Positions 16,721 to 25,074 are shown, numbered from the stretch's first letter. The stretch: 37,289 nucleotides of DNA from an uncultured Pelagibacteraceae bacterium (GCA_902525595.1 CABZHO010000007.1:1-37289), one strand, 5' to 3'. The notes: generated from the sequence alone by a model not told the origin. Program-made: numbers and translations.

Positions 16721-16749
16721 TTGACATTATTGTACAATAAAAATTTAAT
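16721..16749 (+). promoter_or_regulatory. Promoter of the dgt-argS operon with internal palindrome
   Basis: A consensus TTGACA (16721-16726) and TTTAAT (16744-16749, 5 of 6) are spaced by 17 bp, an excellent sigma70-like pair placing the start near 16756, about 10 nt before the ATG. The spacer contains a perfect 14-bp palindrome (16727-16740, TTATTGTACAATAA) that would let a dimeric regulator occlude the promoter. The palindrome also lies upstream of the divergent xthA. Confidence 0.6.
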
Positions 16750-16765
16750 GCGCCAATTATAATAA

Positions 16766-17908
16766 ATGAACATTTCACAAGACCTATCATCTTTAGCTGT
16801 TACTCAAAAAACCTCAAAAGGACGATTATATCAAGAGAGTAACAGTCGGACGAGGTCGGAGTTTCAAAGAGATAAAGATAGAATCTTACATTCCTCAGCA
16901 TTTCGAAGACTAAAACATAAAACCCAAGTATTTGTCTCGCATGAAGGTGACCATTATAGAACACGGCTTACACATTCACTTGAAGTTTCGCAAATTGCTA
17001 GATCAATCTGCAAAGTATTTAATCTCAATGAAGACCTTGCTGAGACACTATCTTTAAGCCACGACATTGGGCATCCGCCTTTCGGTCACGCTGGCGAATA
17101 TGCATTATCAAAAAGTATGAAAAATTATGGAGGTTTTGATCACAATGATCAGGCAATAAGAATTCTTCATATTCTAGAAAAAAAATATTTTGATTTCGAT
17201 GGTTTAAATCTTTTGTGGGAAACAATCGAGGGCTTGGTAAAACATAACGGCCCTATTAAAAGTCAAACTCCTGAGACAATAGATGCCATTAATAGTCAAT
17301 TTGACCTTCGTCTTAATGAATATGCATCTTTAGAGGCACAAATTGCATCTATTGCTGACGATATTGCATATAACAATCATGACCTGGATGATGGCCTTAG
17401 GGCTGGATTTTTTACCTACGATGATATTTCAAGCCTTCCATTAGTAGGAAAAATTATTAATAAATTTCCATCAAATTATAGTCAATTTGAAATGCAACGT
17501 ATCAATCATGAGATAACAAGAAAAACAACTTCGCTTATGATAAATGATGTAATCAATAATACTCTAAAAAACATTGAAAATTTGAAAATTAAAAATAGTC
17601 AAGATGTTAGAATTTGTGATCGTCAATTAGCTGATTTTTCACTAGATATGAAAAATGAAGTTAAAACTATCAAATCTTTCCTGTCCGAAAAAATGTATAA
17701 TCATGATAAAGTTATAAATATGACAAAAAATGCAAATCAAATAGTGTCTTCTTTGTTTGATTTTTTAGAACAACAAGACGACATATTTTTAAATAGCTAT
17801 TTAGGAACACCTTTTACAAATAATGAAAAGCCAAGAGCAATAAGTGATTTTATATCTGGTATGACTGACAATTATGCTCAAAGTTTTTATACAAATCATG
17901 TAAAATAA
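16766..17908 (+). CDS. dgt: Deoxyguanosinetriphosphate triphosphohydrolase-like protein
   Basis: A 380-residue HD-domain dNTPase. The metal site is complete: H70 (RLTHSLEVSQ), H99-D100 (SLSHDIGHPPFGH) and D199 (IADDIAYNNHD). The N-terminal SRTRSEFQRDKDRILHSSAFRRLKHKTQVF is the typical dGTPase-like block. The family hydrolyses dNTPs to nucleoside plus triphosphate, helping control dNTP pools. The stop codon abuts the argS ATG without a gap, and the pair dgt-argS is conserved in Alphaproteobacteria. Activity on dGTP specifically is not implied by sequence. Confidence 0.92.
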   Translation: MNISQDLSSLAVTQKTSKGRLYQESNSRTRSEFQRDKDRILHSSAFRRLKHKTQVFVSHEGDHYRTRLTHSLEVSQIARSICKVFNLNEDLAETLSLSHDIGHPPFGHAGEYALSKSMKNYGGFDHNDQAIRILHILEKKYFDFDGLNLLWETIEGLVKHNGPIKSQTPETIDAINSQFDLRLNEYASLEAQIASIADDIAYNNHDLDDGLRAGFFTYDDISSLPLVGKIINKFPSNYSQFEMQRINHEITRKTTSLMINDVINNTLKNIENLKIKNSQDVRICDRQLADFSLDMKNEVKTIKSFLSEKMYNHDKVINMTKNANQIVSSLFDFLEQQDDIFLNSYLGTPFTNNEKPRAISDFISGMTDNYAQSFYTNHVK

Positions 17909-19648
17909 ATGAACAATATCAATACGTATTATAAGTCAATTTTTGCAGAGTCTTTTTCAAAAATTTTTGATATTCCTCAAGATGATCTCTTAGATACCCA
18001 ATTCACTCTAGAAAATCCAAAAGATCTTTCTCATGGAGATTTTAGTACAAATATCTGCATGGTTTTTGCACAGCTGCATAAAATTAATCCATTAGAAGCT
18101 GCTGAAAAAATAACCAATGATTTACTCGATCACGAAAGTTTTGAAAGTATCCACTTTGCGAAACCAGGATTTATAAATTTCATGGTGAAAAAAGTTATCT
18201 GGTATGAATTTCTATTAAAAAAGCTAGATACAAATATTTTATTCAATCAAAATATAGGTATTGGAGAAATAGTTAACATTGAATATGTTTCCGCTAACCC
18301 AACAGGACCACTTCATATCGGTCACTGCAGAGGAGCAGTATTTGGAGATGTTCTCGCAAATTTACTTGAAAGCACAGGTTTTAATGTAGTCAAGGAATAC
18401 TACATTAACGATGCAGGTTCTCAGATTGATCTGTTGGCAAAATCAGTCATTCTTAGAATAGAGGAATTACAATCAAATAAAAAAATAGATAGTTTTCCAG
18501 CTGAACTATATCCGGGTGAATACTTAATTGACGTTGCTCAAAGTATCATAAAAAGCCATGGAGAAGATATACACCAAAGAGAAGATTATTTCGAATTGGT
18601 TAAAAGTCAAACGGTTCACTTGTTGTTAGAAGGTATTAAATCTGATTTATCCTTATTATCTATTGAACAAAATAAATTTGTCTCAGAAAAGGATTTAGTT
18701 AATAAGGGTAAAATAGATCAGGCAATTAATAGGCTGGAGGAGATGAAATTGATATATCAAGGAGAACTTGAAAAACCAAAAGGTAAGATGATAGATGATT
18801 GGGAGCCAAGAGAGCAAATGCTATTTCGTTCCTCTACGTATGGAGATGAAGTAGATAGGCCATTACAAAAATCAAACGGTGAATGGACGTATTTTGCAAA
18901 TGACATTGCTTACCATTTTGATAAATACCAAAGAGGTGCGTCGCATTTAATTGACATATGGGGGGCCGACCACGGAGGCTACATCAAGAGAATGCATGCT
19001 TCCATAAAAGCGTTAACAGATAACAAGGCAAAATTTACTGTTAAATTATGTCAAATGGTAAAACTTATTAGTGATGGACAGCAAATAAAAATGTCTAAAA
19101 GGTCAGGTGACTTCATAACATTGAGAGAAATGGTCGAACGAGTAGGAAGCGACTCTATAAGATTTATGATGATGTATCGCAAAAATGAAGCCCCTCTTGA
19201 ATTTGATTTTCAAAAAGTGACAGAGCAATCAAAAGACAACCCAGTTTTTTATGTTCAATATGCTCATGCAAGAATTAGCTCTGTATTACGAAATCTCAAG
19301 GAGCAAAATATAGATATTGATTTAACAAATTTCAGTAATTGTGACATGAGCCATCTAAAGGATCCATCCGAGATTTTGCTAATAAAAAAAATTATGAATT
19401 ATCACTCGATAGTAGAATCAGCAGTATCTTTACTTGAACCACATCGAATTGCTTATTATCTCTATGAATTGGCTTCAGAATTTCATTCACTCTGGAATCT
19501 AGGAAAAGTAGATAAATCCAAAAAATTTATTGATGCCTCAAATTTACCTCAGACACATGCACGAATAGCACTATTAGTAGCCACTCAAAGAAATATAAAA
19601 TCAGGACTTGGTATTATCGGCGTCAGCACACCCGATGAAATGAAATAA
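17909..19648 (+). CDS. argS: Arginyl-tRNA synthetase
   Basis: A 579-residue class I aminoacyl-tRNA synthetase. The N-terminal Add-1 domain (about 1-110) is followed by the HIGH signature at 136-139 in NPTGPLHIGHCRGA, the ArgRS-specific EYYINDAGSQI segment, and KMSKR at 394-398 (KMSKRSGDF). The C-terminal helical anticodon-binding domain with the DALR pattern (LYELASEFHSLWN) completes it. It charges tRNA-Arg with arginine. Its ATG follows the dgt stop immediately, indicating translational coupling, and the small membrane protein gene begins 2 bp after its stop. Confidence 0.97.
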   Translation: MNNINTYYKSIFAESFSKIFDIPQDDLLDTQFTLENPKDLSHGDFSTNICMVFAQLHKINPLEAAEKITNDLLDHESFESIHFAKPGFINFMVKKVIWYEFLLKKLDTNILFNQNIGIGEIVNIEYVSANPTGPLHIGHCRGAVFGDVLANLLESTGFNVVKEYYINDAGSQIDLLAKSVILRIEELQSNKKIDSFPAELYPGEYLIDVAQSIIKSHGEDIHQREDYFELVKSQTVHLLLEGIKSDLSLLSIEQNKFVSEKDLVNKGKIDQAINRLEEMKLIYQGELEKPKGKMIDDWEPREQMLFRSSTYGDEVDRPLQKSNGEWTYFANDIAYHFDKYQRGASHLIDIWGADHGGYIKRMHASIKALTDNKAKFTVKLCQMVKLISDGQQIKMSKRSGDFITLREMVERVGSDSIRFMMMYRKNEAPLEFDFQKVTEQSKDNPVFYVQYAHARISSVLRNLKEQNIDIDLTNFSNCDMSHLKDPSEILLIKKIMNYHSIVESAVSLLEPHRIAYYLYELASEFHSLWNLGKVDKSKKFIDASNLPQTHARIALLVATQRNIKSGLGIIGVSTPDEMK

Positions 19649-19650
19649 TT

Positions 19651-19842
19651 ATGAAATTAATGATAGGCTTAGGGTTGGCACTATTTACTTTTTTAATAAT
19701 ATTATTCTTTGTTTTCTATCCTTTCAATTCATCAAATGAAATTTTGATTATTGACAGTAATATTGAAAGTTATCGAATTATTCCAGAAGATAAAGGTGGC
19801 ATCAATACTCCAGATTTAAATATATATAAATTAGGAGATTAG
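19651..19842 (+). CDS. Small membrane-anchored protein; likely SPOR-domain protein lacking the SPOR domain
   Basis: A 63-residue protein with one N-terminal membrane helix (about 3-24) and a short periplasmic tail. It occupies the slot between argS and nagZ where Alphaproteobacteria encode a SPOR-domain (peptidoglycan-binding) protein. Its tail retains the conserved linker of that protein, a basic/aromatic residue then PEDKGG (45-50), P54 and Y59, matching the family pattern K-x-x-P-E-x-x-G-G ... P ... Y. The frame stops where the long variable linker and the roughly 75-residue SPOR domain would begin, and nagZ starts 2 bp later, so there is no room for a lost domain downstream. The AGGAG for nagZ lies within its last codons. 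Homology to the SPOR protein is inferred from position and motif. Confidence 0.65.
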   Translation: MKLMIGLGLALFTFLIILFFVFYPFNSSNEILIIDSNIESYRIIPEDKGGINTPDLNIYKLGD

Positions 19843-19844
19843 CT

Positions 19845-20864
19845 TTGAAAAGTTTTACACCAATAATTATAGGACTTGAAAGTGAAAGTCTGTCCAGTGA
19901 AGAAAAAGCTTTTTTTAAAAAATTTAATCCGTGGGGAGTTATCTTATTTAAGCGTAATTGTTTAAATCCAACTAAAACAAAATATCTTATCAATAAAATT
20001 AAAGAGATAAATGGTGACAACTATCCAATCTTAATTGATCAAGAGGGCGGTAGAGTATCAAGAATAAATTATACTGAATTTCCTAAATGCCCCCCAGCTA
20101 AATATTTTGGAGAAATAATTGAAAAAAATAAATCACTTGGATTAGAGATTTTGAAAAACAATATTATTCTATTGTCATTATCTCTTAAAAGGCTTGGAAT
20201 AAATATTAATACTCTTCCTGTATTAGATATCCCAGATAAAGGTGAAAGTGGAATTATTGGTGATAGAGCGTTCTCTAATAAAAAAGAAATTGTTTCATTG
20301 GCAGGTGGTGAACTTATAGAAACAATGACAGCTTGCGGAATTGCGCCGGTTATAAAGCATATTCCTGGTCATGGCAAAGCCTCAGTTGACAGTCATGTCG
20401 GAATGCCAGTTATAGAAAGTGAATTGATTGAATTACATCAGAGTGATTTTGTACCATTTAAAAATAATGCAGCAAATCATCTTGGAATGACAGCTCATAT
20501 TTTATATAAAAATATTGACCCAAACCAAATTGCAACTTTCTCCAAATCACTTATCAAAAAGACTATCAGAGAGGAAATAGGTTTTAAGGGTCTTCTAATG
20601 ACAGATGATATATCAATGAAAGCCATTAAATTAAATCCGGAAGATGCTGCGGATAAAGCACTTGCTGCAGGATGCGATTTAGTTCTTCATTGTAATGGAA
20701 AAATAAATGAAATGAATAGGATAGCTGATAAAATTAACAGCAAATATGAACTAATTACCTCTTCTCAAGAGTTAGAAAATATCTTTAATAATGAAATTAA
20801 TATTTCACTACGTGAAGCAGAGTTAAAGTTCAAAGAGTCACTAAATCAAGCTGATCTAATTTAA
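19845..20864 (+). CDS. nagZ: Beta-N-acetylhexosaminidase (GH3, NagZ)
   Basis: A 339-residue glycoside hydrolase family 3 enzyme of peptidoglycan recycling, removing N-acetylglucosamine from GlcNAc-anhydroMurNAc-peptides in the cytoplasm. Visible motifs: IDQEGGRVSR (64-73), KHIPGHG (171-177), the catalytic dyad D182/H184 in VDSHVGMPVI and nucleophile D254 in LMTDDISMKAI. The start is TTG 19845: an AGGAG (19833-19837) at proper distance supports it and no ATG fits. It follows the SPOR-like gene by 2 bp and precedes scpA by 51 bp, as in other alphaproteobacterial genomes. Confidence 0.93.
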   Translation: MKSFTPIIIGLESESLSSEEKAFFKKFNPWGVILFKRNCLNPTKTKYLINKIKEINGDNYPILIDQEGGRVSRINYTEFPKCPPAKYFGEIIEKNKSLGLEILKNNIILLSLSLKRLGININTLPVLDIPDKGESGIIGDRAFSNKKEIVSLAGGELIETMTACGIAPVIKHIPGHGKASVDSHVGMPVIESELIELHQSDFVPFKNNAANHLGMTAHILYKNIDPNQIATFSKSLIKKTIREEIGFKGLLMTDDISMKAIKLNPEDAADKALAAGCDLVLHCNGKINEMNRIADKINSKYELITSSQELENIFNNEINISLREAELKFKESLNQADLI

Positions 20865-20915
20865 TCGTATAAAACAATCTTCTGATATATAATACAGAAT
20901 CAAAAATCACTTAAA

Positions 20916-21713
20916 ATGGAAGATATTTCAATTACTTACGATACTACAAATGACCCGGTTGGATCTAGCCAAGATGATTTAATTGTTAATTTAGAGGGCT
21001 TTGAAGGTCCTTTAGATTTATTGCTCACCTTAGCAAAATCACAAAAGGTAGATTTGATGAAAATATCTATTCTTCAATTAACTGAGCAATATTTAGAATT
21101 TATAGCCAAAGTTCGTGATAAAAATTTAGAGTTAGCTGCTGATTATTTGGTAATGGCAGCATGGATGGCTTATTTAAAATCAAATTTACTTATTCCAAGA
21201 GAAGAGACTGGTGAGGAACTAAGTGCAGAAGAGATGGCTGAAAGACTTAAATTTCAGTTAAAAAAACTTGAAGCAATTAGACTTGTATCTGAAAAGTTAA
21301 TGAAATTACCGAAGCTTGGTAATGACTTTTTCAACAGAGGAATGCCAGAAGGTATCCGACTTATCAGAACTCCAGAATATTATTTAAATTTATATGATCT
21401 ACTAAAATCATATGCTGATCAAAGATATCGGGTTGCATACTCTTCTATGACAATAGAAAAGCCACCCGTCTTTGCCATGGAGGATGCTTTAATTCGATTA
21501 CAAAGAATGATCGGAGATGTTCCTGACTGGACAAGACTTGAACAATTTCTTCCTACAGAGTTTTCTAAAGGTAAAAGTGCACGATCTGGTGTGGCTGGCA
21601 CATTAGCTGCAGCCATGGAATTAGTGAGAGAAGGTGTTTTAGAAGTGCAACAATTAGTACCTTTCGGTCCAGTTTTTCTTAAAAATAAAAAAGATGATAG
21701 TTTTTTAAATTAA
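20916..21713 (+). CDS. scpA: Segregation and condensation protein A
   Basis: A 265-residue kleisin that bridges the heads of the SMC dimer in chromosome condensation. The N-terminal block NLEGFEGPLDLLLTLAKSQKVDLMKISI is the standard ScpA signature, and the C-terminal winged-helix segment EFSKGKSARSGVAGTLAAAMELVREG binds the SMC cap. A spacer of 51 bp after nagZ contains a TATAAT (20888-20893) but no good -35 at the right distance. scpB follows after 2 bp. Confidence 0.94.
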   Translation: MEDISITYDTTNDPVGSSQDDLIVNLEGFEGPLDLLLTLAKSQKVDLMKISILQLTEQYLEFIAKVRDKNLELAADYLVMAAWMAYLKSNLLIPREETGEELSAEEMAERLKFQLKKLEAIRLVSEKLMKLPKLGNDFFNRGMPEGIRLIRTPEYYLNLYDLLKSYADQRYRVAYSSMTIEKPPVFAMEDALIRLQRMIGDVPDWTRLEQFLPTEFSKGKSARSGVAGTLAAAMELVREGVLEVQQLVPFGPVFLKNKKDDSFLN

Positions 21714-21715
21714 TA

Positions 21716-22396
21716 ATGAAGGATAAAGTAAATAATAATGTGATGAATTTTCCATCCGAGCACATGGAAAATGTTCGAATACTTGAAGCCTTACTTTTTG
21801 CAGCAAGCGAACCTCTTGATGCTGAAAGTCTTAAGGCCAGACTTCCTAAGGGTGTAAACTTAAATAAGCTATTAAACATAGTAAAAGCGCACTACGAGAA
21901 TAGAGGTGTAAATTTGATTAAGACGGGAAATAAGTGGAGTTTTAAAACAGCTGTAGATCTTTCGCCAATGATGAAGAAGGAAAAGATAGTTCAGCGAAAA
22001 CTCTCAAAAGCAGCAACCGAAACATTGGCAATTATTGCCTACCATCAACCAGTTACCAGAGCTGAAGTTGAAGATATCAGAGGAGTTCATTTTAGTCCTG
22101 GAACACTCGATGTATTAATGGAATTAAATTGGGTCAGACCCATCGGCAGAAAAAAAGTACCTGGAAGACCAATAATCTACGGAACAACCGAGAGGTTTTT
22201 AGAGTATTTTCAGCTAGAACAAGTTTCAGATTTGCCAGGCCTTGAAGAACTTAAAGCGGCTGGCCTACTTGAAAGCCGACTGCCGCCAAATCTTGACATT
22301 AGAGAACCTGTAGAAATTGATCAAAGTCAAATTGAGCCATTTGGAGAAGATGAAAACATCGAAGACTTAATACAAAGTGGACATGAGGCTGACTAA
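21716..22396 (+). CDS. scpB: Segregation and condensation protein B
   Basis: A 226-residue protein with tandem winged helices that dimerises and binds ScpA. Key stretches are RILEALLFAASEPLD at the start and TLAIIAYHQPVTRAEVEDIRG with GRKKVPGRPIIYGTT in the second winged helix, all typical of ScpB. The C-terminal tail is acidic. The start follows scpA by 2 bp; its last codons are 16 bp from the following cytochrome gene, which replaces the usual tatA neighbour. Confidence 0.94.
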   Translation: MKDKVNNNVMNFPSEHMENVRILEALLFAASEPLDAESLKARLPKGVNLNKLLNIVKAHYENRGVNLIKTGNKWSFKTAVDLSPMMKKEKIVQRKLSKAATETLAIIAYHQPVTRAEVEDIRGVHFSPGTLDVLMELNWVRPIGRKKVPGRPIIYGTTERFLEYFQLEQVSDLPGLEELKAAGLLESRLPPNLDIREPVEIDQSQIEPFGEDENIEDLIQSGHEAD

Positions 22397-22412
22397 CATT
22401 TAGCCTTACGAA

Positions 22413-23813
22413 GTGAAAATTCTTAGATTTTTTATAGCAATAAATTTTTTCTTATTCACATCACTTAATCTTATTTTTGCCGATCCTAATTTTCCTGGCG
22501 GCAAAACAACAAATGAAGTTGAAAATAAAAATAGTTTCTCGCTTTCAGCAAGAAATCTAGAAGAGCACATGAAAATCAATTTCTTAGTCGGAAATGCTTT
22601 ATTTGAAAGAATTTGGGAAGACGCAAAATTATCTAAAAATATAGCAAAAGATGGTTTAGGACCTTTTTTTAGCGCAAAGTCATGTGAGTCCTGCCATATT
22701 TCAGACGGTAGAGGTCATCTACCAAAATCAGATTCTGATGACACGGTGTCTGTCGTGATACAAATTTCAAAAGACTATAAAAATAGTAATCCAAAAATAA
22801 AGAATATTGAGGATAGCACCTATGGGGGCCAGATCAGTGAATTTTCTGTTGAGGGAGTTGTCAAAGAAGCGGATATTTCTTTTAACTATGAATATGTTCC
22901 TTCCGTCTATGAGGATGGAAGAGTAGTTCAATTAAGAAAACCAGTTATAAAGATATCGAATTTAAATTATGGCTCGTTTGACGACAGAACAAATTTTTCT
23001 GCGAGAATAGCCCAACCAATGATTGGGTTGGGCTTGATAGAAAATATAAGTTCAACAGAAATAATAGCAAATGCTGATGAAGATGATGTTAATAATGACA
23101 ACATCACAGGAAAAGCCAATATAGTTTGGAACAGTGTCCTAAACGAATGGTCTCTAGGTAGGTTTGGATGGAAGGCTTCGCAACCTACAGTGTATCAGCA
23201 AACTGCTGATGCATTCTTTCATGACATGGGATTGTCAAATAATTTATACACAAACTCTTATAATTGTACTGATAAACAAAAAGACTGTGAAAACGCAATC
23301 GATGGCAGTAGCGACGAGTTTGATAACTTTGAAGTATCAAACGATCAACTTAATTTAGTTACTTTTTACTCTTCACAATTGGGTGTACCAATTAGGAGAA
23401 ATATTGAAGTTGCTGATGTTATAGCGGGAAAAGAAATATTCTATCAGTTGAATTGTCAATCGTGTCATGTAGATAAATTTGTAACAAAAAAGAATGGATC
23501 TTATGCAAATCTCAGCAATCAAATAATTTATCCATACTCTGATTTTTTACTTCACGATATGGGTAAAGGTTTGGCTGATGACGTGAACGAGTATAACGCG
23601 ACTGGACAAGAATGGAGAACCCCACCTTTGTGGGGCATAGGACTTACAAAAGTAGTTTCTGAAGAATACGGTTTTTTACATGATGGAAGAGCACGTACGC
23701 TTGAGGAAGCTATTCTTTGGCATGGTGGCGAGGCAGAAAAAATAATCCAAGAATTTAAAAAATTAGATAAAATCGAAGTAAATCAATTGGTTAGTTTCAT
23801 AGAGTCCTTGTAA
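22413..23813 (+). CDS. Di-haem oxidoreductase family protein (DUF1111), periplasmic c-type cytochrome
   Basis: A 466-residue exported cytochrome. An N-terminal signal peptide ends near residue 23 (FLFTSLNLIFA). Two CxxCH haem sites are present, C91-E-S-C-H and C348-Q-S-C-H, and the C-terminal HDGRARTLEEAILWHGGEA block is characteristic of the DUF1111/di-haem 'thiol oxidoreductase' family. These proteins are distant relatives of di-haem peroxidases and often occur near iron-responsive genes; their reaction is not established. The start is GTG 22413. It is 16 bp after scpB, so probably read from the scp promoter, and is followed by an intergenic region with iron-box-like motifs before fbpA. Cytochrome c maturation genes are not in the window. 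Confidence 0.88.
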   Translation: MKILRFFIAINFFLFTSLNLIFADPNFPGGKTTNEVENKNSFSLSARNLEEHMKINFLVGNALFERIWEDAKLSKNIAKDGLGPFFSAKSCESCHISDGRGHLPKSDSDDTVSVVIQISKDYKNSNPKIKNIEDSTYGGQISEFSVEGVVKEADISFNYEYVPSVYEDGRVVQLRKPVIKISNLNYGSFDDRTNFSARIAQPMIGLGLIENISSTEIIANADEDDVNNDNITGKANIVWNSVLNEWSLGRFGWKASQPTVYQQTADAFFHDMGLSNNLYTNSYNCTDKQKDCENAIDGSSDEFDNFEVSNDQLNLVTFYSSQLGVPIRRNIEVADVIAGKEIFYQLNCQSCHVDKFVTKKNGSYANLSNQIIYPYSDFLLHDMGKGLADDVNEYNATGQEWRTPPLWGIGLTKVVSEEYGFLHDGRARTLEEAILWHGGEAEKIIQEFKKLDKIEVNQLVSFIESL

Positions 23814-23844
23814 TTTAGAAATTGTAAATGCGACATGTTTGCTA

Positions 23845-23897
23845 TTGATAATCATTCTCAATAGTTTATATAAAATGATACTTATTATCATTCTAAA
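23845..23897 (+). promoter_or_regulatory. Iron-responsive operator pair and promoter of fbpA (Fur/Irr-like)
   Basis: Two sites match the Fur 7-1-7 pattern (TGATAATnATTATCA) with one mismatch each: 23846-23860 and 23876-23890, centres 30 bp apart. Read as 17-mers (23845-23861 and 23881-23897), both also contain the ATCATTCT core and resemble the Irr iron-control element. The first overlaps a possible -35 (TTGATA, 23845-23850); an A+T-rich TATATAAAA (23867-23875) follows at -10 spacing. A GGGG ribosome-binding site (23901-23904) lies just before ATG 23912. Repression when iron is sufficient is the likely logic for Fur; with Irr the sign could differ. Confidence 0.65.
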
Positions 23898-23911
23898 AAA
23901 GGGGAAAATTA

Positions 23912-24943
23912 ATGAAGTTATTTACAAAAATATTTGCGGTGCTTGCTATTACTTTCGTTACAGTAGGAAGTTCATTCGCAAAAGAAGTTAATCTATATAC
24001 ATCACGACATTACGATTCTGATGACGCACTTTATCAAAAGTTTACGGATAAAACAGGCATCAAAGTAAATGTAATTTCAGGTAAAGGAAAAGCATTAATG
24101 GAAAGGCTTGCTTCTGAAGGGGCGAGTTCTCCAGCAGATGTATTTATTACAGTTGATGCAGGTAATTTATGGAAAGTTCAAAAAGATGGCATGTTCCAAA
24201 GTATAAATTCCAGCATGGTCGATAATATTGTACCGGCAAATTTAAGGGGTCCAAATAATGAGTGGGTTGGTATAGCTAAAAGATCAAGAGTTATTTATTA
24301 CAATCCAGTAACTGTTTCAAGTGATGAGATGGAAGGCTTATCTTATGAAGATTTATCCGATCCAAAATGGAAAGGTAGAGTAGCAATAAGAAGTTCAGGA
24401 AATATGTACAATCAATCTTTGGTTTCCTCTCTAATTGCTAATCACGGTGTTGATGCAACAGAAGCTTGGGCAAAAGATTTTGTTGGTAACTTTGCAAGAA
24501 AACCAGAAGGGAATGACCGTGCACAAATAATGGCTGTTGCTAATGGTGAAGCTGATATTGCTGTAGCAAATAGTTACTATATTGGTTTGATGTTATCAGG
24601 TAAAAAAGGTGAAGAACAGCAATCGGCTGCAAGAAAAGTTGAATTGCATTTTCCAGGTCAAAATGGAAGAGGTGCGCACATTAATGTTAGTGGTGCAGGA
24701 TTGCTAAAGAATGCTCCTAACAAAGGAAATGCCGTTAAGTTCATTGAGTTCTTACTGACTGATGAAGCTCAAAGTCATATTGTTAACAACACTTATGAAT
24801 TTCCAATGCGTGAAGGTGTTGCCCCGAGTGACTTAATAGCACAATTTGGTTCTGGGTTCAAAGAGGACCAAACAGCTGTTGCTTCGTATGGCGAATTCAA
24901 TCCTGAAGCTGTGAAGCTTATGGATCGAGTTGGTTGGCAATAA
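23912..24943 (+). CDS. fbpA: Periplasmic Fe(III)-binding protein of iron ABC transporter (FbpA/FutA type)
   Basis: A 343-residue substrate-binding protein. The signal peptide ends near SSFA (23), so it is periplasmic. Iron-ligand positions of the FutA/FbpA family are visible: Y in LYTSRHYDSD at the mature N-terminus and the adjacent tyrosines in VANSYYIGLML; the GKGKALMERLASEG and PSDLIAQFG blocks also fit. It captures ferric iron for the FbpBC importer at 25644-27984. Two Fur/Irr-like sites precede it and a long stem-loop follows, which could stabilise or end the transcript so that this subunit is made in excess. The peroxiredoxin gene separates it from its permease. Confidence 0.93.
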   Translation: MKLFTKIFAVLAITFVTVGSSFAKEVNLYTSRHYDSDDALYQKFTDKTGIKVNVISGKGKALMERLASEGASSPADVFITVDAGNLWKVQKDGMFQSINSSMVDNIVPANLRGPNNEWVGIAKRSRVIYYNPVTVSSDEMEGLSYEDLSDPKWKGRVAIRSSGNMYNQSLVSSLIANHGVDATEAWAKDFVGNFARKPEGNDRAQIMAVANGEADIAVANSYYIGLMLSGKKGEEQQSAARKVELHFPGQNGRGAHINVSGAGLLKNAPNKGNAVKFIEFLLTDEAQSHIVNNTYEFPMREGVAPSDLIAQFGSGFKEDQTAVASYGEFNPEAVKLMDRVGWQ

Positions 24944-24957
24944 TATCGCTAACCATT

Positions 24958-25017
24958 AAGAGGTAATTTAACCACCGTCTCTTCTTCTCATTAGTATCCA
25001 AGGTTAAATTGCCTCTT
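24958..25017. other. Long intergenic stem-loop after fbpA
   Basis: AAGAGGTAATTTAACC (24958-24973) pairs with GGTTAAATTGCCTCTT (25002-25017) over 16 bp with a single G-U position, closing a loop of 28 nt that is pyrimidine-rich. Downstream on the plus strand comes TAAAAAAAG, not a T tract, so it is not a canonical rho-independent terminator. More likely an mRNA 3'-stabilising hairpin, rho-dependent end or attenuator. Confidence 0.6.
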
Positions 25018-25057
25018 TAAAAAAAGTTGAAAACTAAGTTCAAAAGCATATTTGTTG

Positions 25058-25074
25058 TTTAGTATCATTCTAAA
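25058..25074 (+). promoter_or_regulatory. Irr/Fur-like operator before peroxiredoxin
   Basis: The 17-mer TTTAGTATCATTCTAAA is an inverted repeat with one mismatched arm position; against the Irr iron-control element pattern (TTTAGAA-N3-TTCTAAA) it matches 13 of 14 fixed positions. A TATCAT hexamer inside it, 18 bp after TTCAAA (25039-25044), may be the -10. The surrounding 25059-25081 matches 23882-23904 upstream of fbpA at 20 of 23 positions, including the ribosome-binding site. Confidence 0.55.
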
